From Chlorogloeopsis fritschii (GTDB lineage: Bacteria > Cyanobacteriota > Cyanobacteriia > Cyanobacteriales > Nostocaceae), in NCBI RefSeq assembly GCF_043099315.1, contig NZ_CP170746.1: a DNA stretch of 64,000 nt. One strand, given 5' to 3'. Numbering within the stretch: position 1 is the stretch's first letter; the number at the start of each line of letters is the position of its first letter. The notes under the pieces are model-generated. The model did no database searches and was not told the DNA's origin. It saw only the letters and a program-made list of their open reading frames with translations. The position numbers were made by a program, and so were the translations under genes. This document shows positions 26,977 to 35,260 of this stretch, one piece after another.

Positions 26977-26982
26977 TATAAT
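26977..26982 (+). promoter_or_regulatory. Possible minus-10 box upstream of rpsG
   Basis: A TATAAT hexamer lies 125 bp upstream of rpsG. The sequence 17 bp further upstream is a poor minus-35 match, so the call is tentative. An internal promoter would explain the long rpsL-rpsG gap. Confidence 0.3.
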
Positions 26983-27107
26983 ATTGTCGCCTTGTATGTT
27001 CTAGTTGAGGGCAGCAAGTAAATGGGTCAGCATCGCTGCAATTGTAGTGTAAAAGCTGTCCAGACACATAATTCATCTAGTAGCTAAATTCCAATTAAGG
27101 TTGAAGT

Positions 27108-27578
27108 ATGTCTCGTCGTGGTGTTGTTCAAAAGCGCCCTGTTCCGGCTGACTCAGTTTATAACAGTCGTTTAGTCAGCATGATGATCCGTCGCGTGATG
27201 CGTCATGGCAAAAAATCCCTTGCCGCACGGATTGTCTATGACGCAATGAAAAGTATCGAGGAACGCACTGGTAATGATCCATTGGAAACGTTTGAAAGAG
27301 CTGTGCGCAATGCAACGCCTTTAGTAGAAGTAAAAGCTCGTCGGGTTGGTGGTGCTACTTACCAGGTACCTATGGAAGTGCGTTCTGAGAGAGGTACAAC
27401 CTTGGCACTGCGTTGGCTAGTACAGTTTTCTCGGCAACGCTCAGGTCGGACAATGGCTGGCAAATTGGCTCAAGAATTGATGGACGCTGCCAACGAGACT
27501 GGAAATGCAATTCGTAAGCGTGAAGAGACGCACCGGATGGCAGAAGCTAATAAAGCTTTTGCACACTATCGTTACTAA
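27108..27578 (+). CDS. rpsG: 30S ribosomal protein S7
   Basis: A 156-residue S7, a primary 16S rRNA binding protein that organises the head of the small subunit. The N-terminus MSRRGVVQKRPVPADSVYNS, the segment MMIRRVMRHGKKSLA and the C-terminal THRMAEANKAFAHYRY are typical. Length is standard. The ATG start has AAGG a few bases upstream. It is the second gene of the str cluster. Confidence 0.98.
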   Translation: MSRRGVVQKRPVPADSVYNSRLVSMMIRRVMRHGKKSLAARIVYDAMKSIEERTGNDPLETFERAVRNATPLVEVKARRVGGATYQVPMEVRSERGTTLALRWLVQFSRQRSGRTMAGKLAQELMDAANETGNAIRKREETHRMAEANKAFAHYRY

Positions 27579-27729
27579 ATCAAGCCGTAATGTATCGCCT
27601 CTTCCCAGCGGCGGTATACGCTATCATTCTGAAATTTACAAAAAAAAATGACGGTTTACCGAAAAGGATAGAATCTTAACAAAGTGTAATATACAAGATA
27701 TCATGAGGCGAAAAGTATAGGAGGCAGCT

Positions 27730-29808
27730 GTGGCACGTACGATCCCGCTAGAGAGAGTACGCAATATTGGTATTGCGGCGCACATAGATGCGGGCAAGAC
27801 AACAACAACAGAGAGAATTTTATTTTACTCTGGTATTATTCACAAAATCGGTGAAGTTCACGAAGGAACCGCTGTCACTGACTGGATGGAACAGGAGCGA
27901 GAGCGGGGTATTACAATTACTGCTGCTGCAATTAGCACCAGTTGGAAAGACCATCAAATCAACATTATCGACACTCCTGGGCACGTAGACTTCACAATCG
28001 AAGTTGAGCGTTCCATGCGGGTTTTGGATGGTGTAATCACAGTTTTATGTTCTGTGGGTGGTGTACAACCGCAAACAGAAACAGTGTGGCGTCAGGCAGA
28101 CCGTTACAAAGTTCCGCGCATCGTTTTTGTGAACAAAATGGATCGCACCGGCGCAAACTTCTACAAAGTTTACGAACAGGTACGCGATCGCCTGCGGGCT
28201 AATGCGATCCCCATTCAACTACCTATTGGTAGTGAAAGCGAATTTAGAGGTCTTGTGGACTTGGTGAAGATGCGAGCCTTCATCTACAACAACGACCAAG
28301 GAACCGACATTCAAGAAGCTGATATCCCTGCAGAAGTTCAGGAGCTAGCCCAAGAGTACCGCACTAAGCTGATTGAAGCGGTAGCTGAAACAGACGATGA
28401 CTTGATGACCAAGTACTTCGAGGGTGAAGAACTCACTGAAGAAGAGATTCAAAAAGCCCTGCGTAAAGGAACAGTTGCAGGTACCATTGTGCCAATGCTT
28501 TGCGGTTCCGCCTTTAAGAATAAAGGTGTACAGAAGTTGTTGGATGCAGTCGTAACATACCTGCCAGCGCCAATCGATGTACCCGCAATTCAAGGTACAC
28601 TACCCAATGGCGACACTGTTGAGCGTCATGCTAGCGATGAAGAACCATTGTCAGCTTTGGCGTTCAAGATTATGGCTGACCCTTACGGTCGCCTGACCTT
28701 CATCCGCGTGTATTCTGGCATACTCAAGAAAGGCAGTTACGTTCTCAATGCGACTAAGAACAAGAAAGAACGTATTTCCCGTCTGGTAGTTTTGAGAGCA
28801 GATGACAGAATTGATGTCGATGAACTCAGAGCTGGGGATTTGGGAGCAGCAGTGGGTTTGAAAGAGACCTTAACAGGTGACACCCTCTGTAATGAAAACT
28901 CACCAGTAATTCTGGAATCCCTTTACATTCCAGAGCCTGTAATTTCGGTAGCAGTAGAACCGAAAACCAAGAACGATATGGACAAACTGTCCAAGGCTCT
29001 GCAAGCTCTCTCGGAAGAAGATCCGACTTTCCGTGTCAGCGTCAATCCGGAGACAAATCAAACCGTGATTGCAGGGATGGGAGAGCTACACCTGGAAATT
29101 CTTGTAGACCGGATGTTGCGAGAATTTAAGGTAGAAGCGAACGTTGGTGCGCCACAAGTAGCTTATCGCGAAACCATTCGCAAGAACGTCAACAAAATAG
29201 AAGGTAAATTTATTCGCCAAAGTGGTGGTAAAGGTCAATACGGTCATGTTGTTATTGACTTGGAGCCAGGAGAACCAGGAAGCGGCTTTGAATTCGTCTC
29301 TAAAATTGTTGGCGGTACAGTACCAAAAGAGTACATCCCGCCCGTAGAGCAGGGAATGAAAGAAACCTGCGAATCCGGTATTTTAGCTGGATATCCGTTG
29401 ATTGATATCAAAGCCACGCTGGTTGATGGCTCTTACCACGATGTAGACTCTTCAGAAATGGCTTTCAAGATTGCTGGTTCCATGGCAATTAAAGAAGCAG
29501 CAATGAAAGCAAATCCCGTTCTGTTAGAGCCTATGATGAAAGTTGAGGTTGAAGTTCCCGAAAACTTCCTTGGGGATGTAATGGGTGATCTCAATTCTCG
29601 TCGTGGGCAAATTGAGGGGATGGGTTCCGAGCAGGGCATCGCCAAAGTGACTGCTAAAGTCCCATTGGCAGAAATGTTTGGCTACGCTACTGACATTCGG
29701 TCTAAGACCCAAGGTCGTGGTATCTTCTCAATGGAGTTTAGCCACTATGAAGAAGTGCCTCGCAACGTGGCTGAGGCAATCATAGCTAAAAGCAAAGGGA
29801 ACGCATAA
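27730..29808 (+). CDS. fusA: Translation elongation factor G
   Basis: A 692-residue translocase GTPase that moves tRNAs and mRNA through the ribosome. Visible motifs are the P-loop AHIDAGKTTTTERIL, the switch II DTPGHVDF and the NKMD guanine-specificity motif. Domains II-V follow at normal length. The GTG start is fixed by AGGAGG 5 bp upstream (27719-27724). It precedes tuf by 22 bp, so the two are co-transcribed. Confidence 0.98.
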   Translation: MARTIPLERVRNIGIAAHIDAGKTTTTERILFYSGIIHKIGEVHEGTAVTDWMEQERERGITITAAAISTSWKDHQINIIDTPGHVDFTIEVERSMRVLDGVITVLCSVGGVQPQTETVWRQADRYKVPRIVFVNKMDRTGANFYKVYEQVRDRLRANAIPIQLPIGSESEFRGLVDLVKMRAFIYNNDQGTDIQEADIPAEVQELAQEYRTKLIEAVAETDDDLMTKYFEGEELTEEEIQKALRKGTVAGTIVPMLCGSAFKNKGVQKLLDAVVTYLPAPIDVPAIQGTLPNGDTVERHASDEEPLSALAFKIMADPYGRLTFIRVYSGILKKGSYVLNATKNKKERISRLVVLRADDRIDVDELRAGDLGAAVGLKETLTGDTLCNENSPVILESLYIPEPVISVAVEPKTKNDMDKLSKALQALSEEDPTFRVSVNPETNQTVIAGMGELHLEILVDRMLREFKVEANVGAPQVAYRETIRKNVNKIEGKFIRQSGGKGQYGHVVIDLEPGEPGSGFEFVSKIVGGTVPKEYIPPVEQGMKETCESGILAGYPLIDIKATLVDGSYHDVDSSEMAFKIAGSMAIKEAAMKANPVLLEPMMKVEVEVPENFLGDVMGDLNSRRGQIEGMGSEQGIAKVTAKVPLAEMFGYATDIRSKTQGRGIFSMEFSHYEEVPRNVAEAIIAKSKGNA

Positions 29809-29830
29809 CTAGTAAAGGAAACGATTATTC

Positions 29831-31060
29831 ATGGCACGCGCAAAGTTTGAAAGGAAAAAACCCCACGTTAATATCGGTACCATTGGCCACGTTGACCACG
29901 GTAAAACCACACTCACGGCTGCTATAACTATGACCTTGGCAGCTTTAGGCCAAGCTCAAGCTAGAAAGTACGATGAAATTGATGCCGCTCCGGAAGAAAA
30001 AGCACGGGGTATCACCATTAATACAGCCCACGTGGAGTACGAAACCGAAAAGCGGCACTATGCTCACGTAGACTGTCCCGGACACGCGGACTACGTAAAG
30101 AACATGATCACCGGCGCAGCCCAAATGGATGGTGCTATCCTTGTTGTGTCTGCTGCTGATGGCCCCATGCCCCAAACCCGCGAACACATCTTGTTGGCAC
30201 GCCAGGTAGGTGTTCCGAGCCTAGTTGTCTTCTTGAATAAAGAAGACATGGTGGACGACGAAGAATTGCTGGAACTGGTGGAATTAGAAGTCCGGGAATT
30301 GCTTTCTAGCTATGATTTCCCCGGTGATGATATTCCGATTACAGCAGGTTCTGCTTTGCAAGCGCTAGAAAAAATGACTAGCAACCCCAAAACTCAACGG
30401 GGTGAAGATAAGTGGGTAGATAAGATCTACGCGCTGATGGATTCTGTAGACTCTTACATTCCTACTCCAGAGCGTGATGTCGACAAGCCTTTCTTGATGG
30501 CTGTAGAAGACGTATTCTCCATCACAGGTCGTGGTACTGTAGCTACCGGACGGATTGAGCGGGGTAGAGTCAAAATCGGCGATAACGTAGAATTGGTAGG
30601 TATTAAACCTACTCGTTCCACCACTGTGACCGGCATTGAGATGTTCAAGAAGAGTCTTGATGAAGGTATGGCTGGGGATAACGCTGGTATACTTTTGCGC
30701 GGTATCCAGAAGACTGACATTGAGCGGGGTATGGTACTTGCCAAGCCTGGTTCTATCACTCCCCACACTCAATTTGAAGGTGAAGTTTACGTTTTAACCG
30801 AAAAAGAAGGTGGTCGGAAAACACCCTTCTTTGCTGGTTACCGTCCTCAGTTCTACGTGCGGACAACAGATGTTACAGGCACGATTAAAGCTTTCACCTC
30901 TGATGATGGTACTGAAGCGGAAATGGTAATGCCCGGAGACCGTATTAAAGTGACTGTAGAACTGATCAACCCGATCGCTATTGAGCAGGGAATGCGCTTC
31001 GCTATTCGTGAAGGCGGTCGCACCATTGGTGCTGGTGTTGTTTCCAAGATCGTAAAGTAG
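29831..31060 (+). CDS. tuf: Translation elongation factor Tu
   Basis: A 409-residue GTPase that delivers aminoacyl-tRNA to the ribosome. Motifs are GHVDHGKTTL (P-loop), DCPGHADY (switch II) and NKEDM. It has the slightly longer length typical of cyanobacteria and plastids compared with about 394 residues in E. coli. AAGGAAAC lies before the ATG. It is followed at 31086 by a strong intrinsic terminator. Confidence 0.98.
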   Translation: MARAKFERKKPHVNIGTIGHVDHGKTTLTAAITMTLAALGQAQARKYDEIDAAPEEKARGITINTAHVEYETEKRHYAHVDCPGHADYVKNMITGAAQMDGAILVVSAADGPMPQTREHILLARQVGVPSLVVFLNKEDMVDDEELLELVELEVRELLSSYDFPGDDIPITAGSALQALEKMTSNPKTQRGEDKWVDKIYALMDSVDSYIPTPERDVDKPFLMAVEDVFSITGRGTVATGRIERGRVKIGDNVELVGIKPTRSTTVTGIEMFKKSLDEGMAGDNAGILLRGIQKTDIERGMVLAKPGSITPHTQFEGEVYVLTEKEGGRKTPFFAGYRPQFYVRTTDVTGTIKAFTSDDGTEAEMVMPGDRIKVTVELINPIAIEQGMRFAIREGGRTIGAGVVSKIVK

Positions 31061-31085
31061 CATCTCTTGAGCTTAATTAAAAAGG

Positions 31086-31118
31086 AGCAGAGATGGTATA
31101 ATACCTCTCTGCTTTTTT
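31086..31118 (+). terminator. Terminator after tuf
   Basis: Stem AGCAGAGA/TCTCTGCT, continued inward by GGTAT/ATACC with a single bulged T, then six Ts. It starts 25 bp past the tuf stop. It should end or reduce transcription before rpsJ. A TATAAT sequence lies by chance in the loop side of the stem. Confidence 0.88.
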
Positions 31119-31237
31119 AACTTCCCTCTTACCAGAGAGACTAAAAACTAGGGATTAGGGATGAAAGTTGTGGCTTTATAGTACTGCTAACACCAAATCC
31201 CCATTTTAAATACCCTTTTAGTCCTAGCGACTACGAT

Positions 31238-31281
31238 CGCGGCTTTCTATCAAAGTTTTGTCTACCTCCAAGAAAGCCGCG
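31238..31281 (+). promoter_or_regulatory. Hairpin in rpsJ leader
   Basis: Perfect 11-bp arms, CGCGGCTTTCT (31238-31248) and AGAAAGCCGCG (31271-31281), enclose 22 nt. It ends 86 bp upstream of the rpsJ ATG and lacks a T-run. It could be a leader structure controlling rpsJ independently of tuf. Confidence 0.5.
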
Positions 31282-31367
31282 CTACTATGTGCGTCTATGT
31301 TAAGTGTGAAATCAGCCTTTTACCCCTAACCCCTTGTAAATATCAATCAGAACCAGGACAATTGAAC

Positions 31368-31685
31368 ATGGCAACCTTACAGCAGCAAAAAATTAGAATT
31401 CGTTTACAGGCTTTTGATCGCCGCTTACTAGATACATCTTGCGAGAAGATTGTAGATACAGCAAACCGTACCAATGCTACAGCGATCGGCCCAATTCCCT
31501 TACCTACAAAGCGCCGGATTTACTGTGTTTTGCGATCGCCTCACGTGGATAAGGATTCGCGAGAACACTTTGAAACCCGTACTCATCGCCGCATTATCGA
31601 CATTTATCAGCCTTCTTCTAAAACCATTGATGCCTTGATGAAACTGGATCTACCCTCAGGTGTGGATATTGAAGTGAAGCTTTAA
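31368..31685 (+). CDS. rpsJ: 30S ribosomal protein S10
   Basis: A 105-residue S10, a small-subunit head protein that also binds NusB in antitermination. The ATG at 31368 gives the standard length and the N-terminus MATLQQQKIRIRLQAFD; a longer frame from 31287 adds 27 unrelated residues and is rejected. RSPHVDKDSREHFETRTHRR is the conserved core. Placement of rpsJ after tuf, rather than at the head of the S10 operon, is usual in cyanobacteria. A terminator follows. Confidence 0.97.
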   Translation: MATLQQQKIRIRLQAFDRRLLDTSCEKIVDTANRTNATAIGPIPLPTKRRIYCVLRSPHVDKDSREHFETRTHRRIIDIYQPSSKTIDALMKLDLPSGVDIEVKL

Positions 31686-31727
31686 ATATTAGTGGTTAAC
31701 AGCACTGCTTAGTGTGAATATTTACCT

Positions 31728-31758
31728 GCCCCGAAAGAGATATCTTTCAGGGCTTTTT
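31728..31758 (+). terminator. Terminator after rpsJ
   Basis: Stem GCCC-GAAAGA with TCTTTC-GGGC (one mismatched pair inside) around a 4-nt loop, followed by TTTTT. It lies 43 bp past the rpsJ stop and separates the str cluster from the Lon-domain gene. Confidence 0.85.
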
Positions 31759-31864
31759 CTTTAGCTGTAAAACCAATGGTAGAATGTAGAGAAGGCGCGG
31801 CAAAGACAGAAAATAGTACAAAATTATAAATATTATCAAAGATTAAATTTATACTAAGGTAACA

Positions 31865-32515
31865 ATGACGTCTTCTTCTAAAATTGCCGTTCGTGAACTA
31901 CCTCTGTTCCCACTATCAGAAGTAGTTTTGTTCCCTACAAGACCGTTACCCCTGCATATCTTTGAATTCCGATATCGAATCATGATGAATACGATTTTGG
32001 AGAGCGATCGCAGGTTTGGGGTATTAATGGTCGATCCAGCTAAAGGTACAGTTGCTAATGTCGGCTGCTGTGCAGAAATCGTTCATTATCAACGGTTACC
32101 AGATGACCGGATGAAAATGTTAACTTTGGGGCAGCAAAGGTTTCGCGTTCTAGAATACGTTCGCGAAAAACCTTACTATGTCGGCTTAGTAGAGTGGATT
32201 GAAGATCATCCACCAACAAAAGATTTGCGCCCTTTAGCTACTGAGGTAGAGCAACTACTCCAAGATGTTGTGCGTCTATCAGCCAAACTAACTGAACAAA
32301 ATATTGAACTGCCAGAAGATTTACCCGATCTGCCTTTAGAATTGTCTTATTGGGTAGCAAGCAACCTCTATGGTGTTGCTTCTGAGCAACAGGCATTGTT
32401 AGAAATGCAAGACACGGTTGCTCGCTTGGAACGAGAAGCAGAAATTTTGACTTCCACACGCAATCATTTGGCAGCTCGTACCGTTCTCAAAGACACTTTT
32501 AATCAGAAGTTATGA
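31865..32515 (+). CDS. Lon substrate-binding domain protein
   Basis: A 216-residue protein made only of the N-terminal (LON) domain of Lon protease. The start of the domain, RELPLFPLSEVVLFPTRPLP with HIFEFRYR after it, is typical. There is no AAA+ ATPase or Ser-Lys protease domain, so it is not a protease itself. Stand-alone LON proteins may act as substrate-binding or adaptor factors; the role in cyanobacteria is not established. The last third is helical. A composite palindromic repeat begins 9 bp after its stop codon. Confidence 0.88.
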   Translation: MTSSSKIAVRELPLFPLSEVVLFPTRPLPLHIFEFRYRIMMNTILESDRRFGVLMVDPAKGTVANVGCCAEIVHYQRLPDDRMKMLTLGQQRFRVLEYVREKPYYVGLVEWIEDHPPTKDLRPLATEVEQLLQDVVRLSAKLTEQNIELPEDLPDLPLELSYWVASNLYGVASEQQALLEMQDTVARLEREAEILTSTRNHLAARTVLKDTFNQKL

Positions 32516-32523
32516 AATTGTTA

Positions 32524-32694
32524 GTAGGGGAGGCAGCGCGTTGCGGAGCCAGTGCGCCCTTGCGCTCTGCCGACTTGTAGCACCTGGCGTCAACTGGCGT
32601 CGGGTTAAGCGCGTCGAGTGCGACTGCCGTGCGGGTTTTGTTGATTAACTTTGGGTTCGAACCGACAATTTATCTTTTAAACCCGCCCGTACAG
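32524..32694. repeat. Palindromic repeat with nested insert (copy B, inverted)
   Basis: The same composite as at 26118-26278 but in reverse orientation: the inner unit (32530-32631, GAGGCAGCGCGTTGCGGAGC onward) now interrupts the left arm. The remaining arm and loop run from CGGGTTTTGTTG to CCCGCCCGTACAG. This copy carries a local 10-bp duplication (CTGGCGTCAACTGGCGTC) absent from copy A. TTAGTAG heptads flank it. Confidence 0.85.
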
Positions 32695-32735
32695 TATTTA
32701 GTAGTTAGTAGGTTACAACTACTATCTACTATCCA

Positions 32736-33626
32736 CTAACTACTAATTCCTTCTTCAAGAGCGCTAATTGGCAAAACATTGTAGCTGCCAAAAATTTTTA
32801 ATATTTCTGTGTAAGCAGTGAGTTGTTGCAAAGCAGATTGCATTTGGGCTTCACGAGCATCTGCTTCTACATCAATGAAAAATAAATATTCCCCTAGCGA
32901 TCGCTTCGTTGGACGAGATTCAATCCGACTGAGGTTAATGCCAAGTCGAGCAAAGATTTGTAGCGGTTTGACTAATGCTCCAGGTACATTTGCAGGTACG
33001 CTGAATGCAAGCGAAGTGTGACTGTTTTTTGTCACAGATGGTTGGTTGCCAACTGAGAGATTATCCTGACTTACTACCCAAAAGCGAGTACAATTTTCGG
33101 GATAATCATTAATGCCGTTGACTAGGATTGGTAAATTGTAGAGTTGTGCAGCTCTTTGGGATGAAATCACCCCTGCTGTTATTTCCTGCTCTAGTCTTTG
33201 CAATGGTTCAGTCGTGGAATTAGTAGGAATTAGCTGTACAGACGGGAGAAATCGTTCCAACCATCCTTGACACTGTGCCAAAGCTTGCGGATGAGAATAA
33301 ACAGTTTTAATAGTTTTTACGCTCTGAGCACAGGAAATTAGTGTATGAACTATTGGCATGACTAAAGCCAACTGAATTTGTAAAGTATCTAGTTGCCAGA
33401 GCGTATCTACAGTCATAGTTACACTACCTTCAATGGAATTTTCCACTGGTACAACAGCTAACTGAGCTGCTCCCTGAGCAACTGCTCGCAGTGTTTGAGC
33501 GATACTGGGATAAGGGCATAAGATAGTTTCCAATCCCTTAATTTTGGTTAGCCAATTAACATATAAAAGAGCTGCTTGCTCTGCGTAAGTGCCAGGAGGC
33601 CCTAAATGTGCTATCGATAGAGTCAT
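32736..33626 (-). CDS. pheA: Prephenate dehydratase
   Basis: A 296-residue enzyme converting prephenate to phenylpyruvate in phenylalanine synthesis. The N-terminal catalytic domain has AHLGPPGTYAEQAAL and VVPVENSIEGSV. A C-terminal ACT domain (about 205-285) carries the ESRPTKRSLGEYLFFIDVE motif that binds phenylalanine for feedback inhibition. There is no chorismate mutase domain, so it is the monofunctional type. The ATG start is clear. It stands alone on the minus strand between a repeat element and the DUF1997 gene. Confidence 0.96.
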   Translation of the reverse strand: MTLSIAHLGPPGTYAEQAALLYVNWLTKIKGLETILCPYPSIAQTLRAVAQGAAQLAVVPVENSIEGSVTMTVDTLWQLDTLQIQLALVMPIVHTLISCAQSVKTIKTVYSHPQALAQCQGWLERFLPSVQLIPTNSTTEPLQRLEQEITAGVISSQRAAQLYNLPILVNGINDYPENCTRFWVVSQDNLSVGNQPSVTKNSHTSLAFSVPANVPGALVKPLQIFARLGINLSRIESRPTKRSLGEYLFFIDVEADAREAQMQSALQQLTAYTEILKIFGSYNVLPISALEEGISS

Positions 33627-33899
33627 GGGGTTTATTATTTAGCCGTGAGTTTTAATCCAAAGTTGCATTCGTAAAATTGCTCCCAACACCCTACACCATG
33701 TAATTTATATTTATTTGACTGATATTAGCTATCAGAATCACAACTTAACTTTTTTACAAATATTTTTTCCAAATAATGGATAACTATAAATCAATATAGT
33801 TTTACAAGTAAATTAAGTCTCTTTAACCTGAATTTTGTACAGCAAAATTCCATAAATTAAAAAATAATAGAATTATAAAACAATTATTTTCATCAACAC

Positions 33900-34493
33900 A
33901 TGGCTATTCAGTTTACCGCCTCTCAATCGGTAGAAATTACTGTCCCACCACAGCCTATTCCCATTCAGCACTACTTGCGTCAACCCCAACGCCTTGTTCA
34001 TGCTTTGGCTGATTCTAGCCGGATTCAGCTTTTGGCAGACGAAGTTTTTCGCTTGAAAATGCGACCTCTCAATTTCATGTCACTAAGCATTCAACCTACT
34101 GTAGACATGAAAGTCTGGGCAGCATCAAATGATACAATTTATTTGCGATCGCTAGGTTGTGAAATCCTTGGTGTTGAGTATATTAATCAACGCTTTGATC
34201 TGAATTTACAAGGTTATTTATCACCATATCAGGTGAGTAGTGGTTCTCGTTTACGAGGTAGAGCCGATTTAGAAGTACAGGTGGAACTACCACCACCATT
34301 TTGCTTTACTCCTAAACCCATTTTAGAAGCAACTGGTAATGGTTTACTGAAGAGCGTACTGTTGACAATTAAGCAACGATTATTACATCAATTACTAGCA
34401 GATTATCGTCTTTGGGTAATTTCGCAAATTCAAGAAGGGAAGCACACTAATAATGATGAAATTGCAGAATTACCTATCTTAAATCCTGAGTAA
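33900..34493 (+). CDS. DUF1997 family protein
   Basis: A 197-residue protein recognised as DUF1997, found in cyanobacteria and plants. It contains a predominantly beta central section (about 50-150) and a C-terminal helix with KQRLLHQLLADYRLWV. No signal peptide or catalytic motif is evident. The function is unknown. It converges with rnhB, whose end lies about 47 bp away. Confidence 0.8.
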   Translation: MAIQFTASQSVEITVPPQPIPIQHYLRQPQRLVHALADSSRIQLLADEVFRLKMRPLNFMSLSIQPTVDMKVWAASNDTIYLRSLGCEILGVEYINQRFDLNLQGYLSPYQVSSGSRLRGRADLEVQVELPPPFCFTPKPILEATGNGLLKSVLLTIKQRLLHQLLADYRLWVISQIQEGKHTNNDEIAELPILNPE

Positions 34494-34539
34494 TAACAAT
34501 TTTGGATTTTGGATTAAAACCATTGATCTATAGACTATT

Positions 34540-35256
34540 TCAGAATTTTGAACCAAGACTCTCGCGCACCAATTTGGTATCACGATTAACTATCTTAATT
34601 TGGCAAGGACGAAAAGACTGGCGATGTAAGGGTGAAGGCCCATATTTTTGCAGTGCTAGTAAATGTTTTTTACTTCCATAACCCTTATTACGTTCCAAAT
34701 CGTACATAGGATACTTAGAAGCAAAGCGCATTACTAGTTCATCTCGCCAGACTTTAGCCAAAATACTCGCAGCAGCAATACAGAGCGATCGCTCATCTCC
34801 CTTCACTATTGTTTGCTGCGGTAGTGCCAAATCTTGAATAAATTGATTGCCATCAATCAAGCAAAGTGTAGGTTGCACCTTCAGCTTCAAAACAGCTCGT
34901 TTCATCGCTAAAAGTGTTGCCTGTAAAATATTTATCCGGTCAATTTCAGCAACAGAAGCAAAGCCAATTCTCCAATCTATTGCCAAATCACGGATTTGTT
35001 GAGCTAGCTTGTGCCTGCGTGAGCTAGACAGCTTTTTACTGTCTTTAATTTCCGCTGCCACTAGTACCGATAAAGCGCTCTTTGGCAAAATCACGGCTGC
35101 TGCCACTACAGGCCCAAACAAACACCCTCTTCCAACTTCATCCACGCCTGCTATGTGTCCAGGAATGTCAGAAAAGCTGGAAAACTCTAGCCAAATTTCT
35201 TCTTTTAGGGTTTTAGGTAAATCCCCAAAAGCAACAGATGGCTCTATTGGAACCAT
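34540..35256 (-). CDS. rnhB: Ribonuclease HII
   Basis: A 238-residue enzyme that removes ribonucleotides misincorporated in DNA and RNA of RNA-DNA hybrids. The catalytic motif GVDEVGRGCLFGP is at about residue 38, and further acidic residues are in IKDSKKLSS and LIDGN. It begins 4 bp after the rne stop codon, so the two are translated from one transcript. The rne-rnhB order is common in cyanobacteria. The first 30 residues extend beyond the catalytic core. Confidence 0.95.
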   Translation of the reverse strand: MVPIEPSVAFGDLPKTLKEEIWLEFSSFSDIPGHIAGVDEVGRGCLFGPVVAAAVILPKSALSVLVAAEIKDSKKLSSSRRHKLAQQIRDLAIDWRIGFASVAEIDRINILQATLLAMKRAVLKLKVQPTLCLIDGNQFIQDLALPQQTIVKGDERSLCIAAASILAKVWRDELVMRFASKYPMYDLERNKGYGSKKHLLALQKYGPSPLHRQSFRPCQIKIVNRDTKLVRESLGSKF

Positions 35257-35260
35257 AAAT

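Larger units (their letters stand above)
26788..27107. other. rpsL-rpsG intergenic region
   Basis: These 320 bases contain no gene. A perfect 18-bp palindrome lies at 26794-26811 just past rpsL, and a TATAAT box at 26977-26982 could start a second transcript for rpsG and downstream genes. Confidence 0.5.
31061..31367. other. tuf-rpsJ intergenic region
   Basis: These 307 bases hold the tuf terminator and an 11-bp hairpin upstream of rpsJ, both annotated separately. An upstream extension of the rpsJ frame to 31287 is judged non-coding. Confidence 0.6.

Noticed and set aside
30365..30772. 135-codon minus-strand frame inside tuf
   Set aside because: It is a shadow of the tuf coding frame, which is certain; long antisense frames in well-biased genes are common.
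31287..31367. 27-codon N-terminal extension of rpsJ
   Set aside because: S10 is normally about 105 residues and starts at the ATG at 31368; the extension has no similarity to S10.
32640..32670. GGTTCGAACC sequence resembling a tRNA T-arm
   Set aside because: It is the loop region of the palindromic repeat; no acceptor stem, anticodon arm or D arm can be drawn around it.
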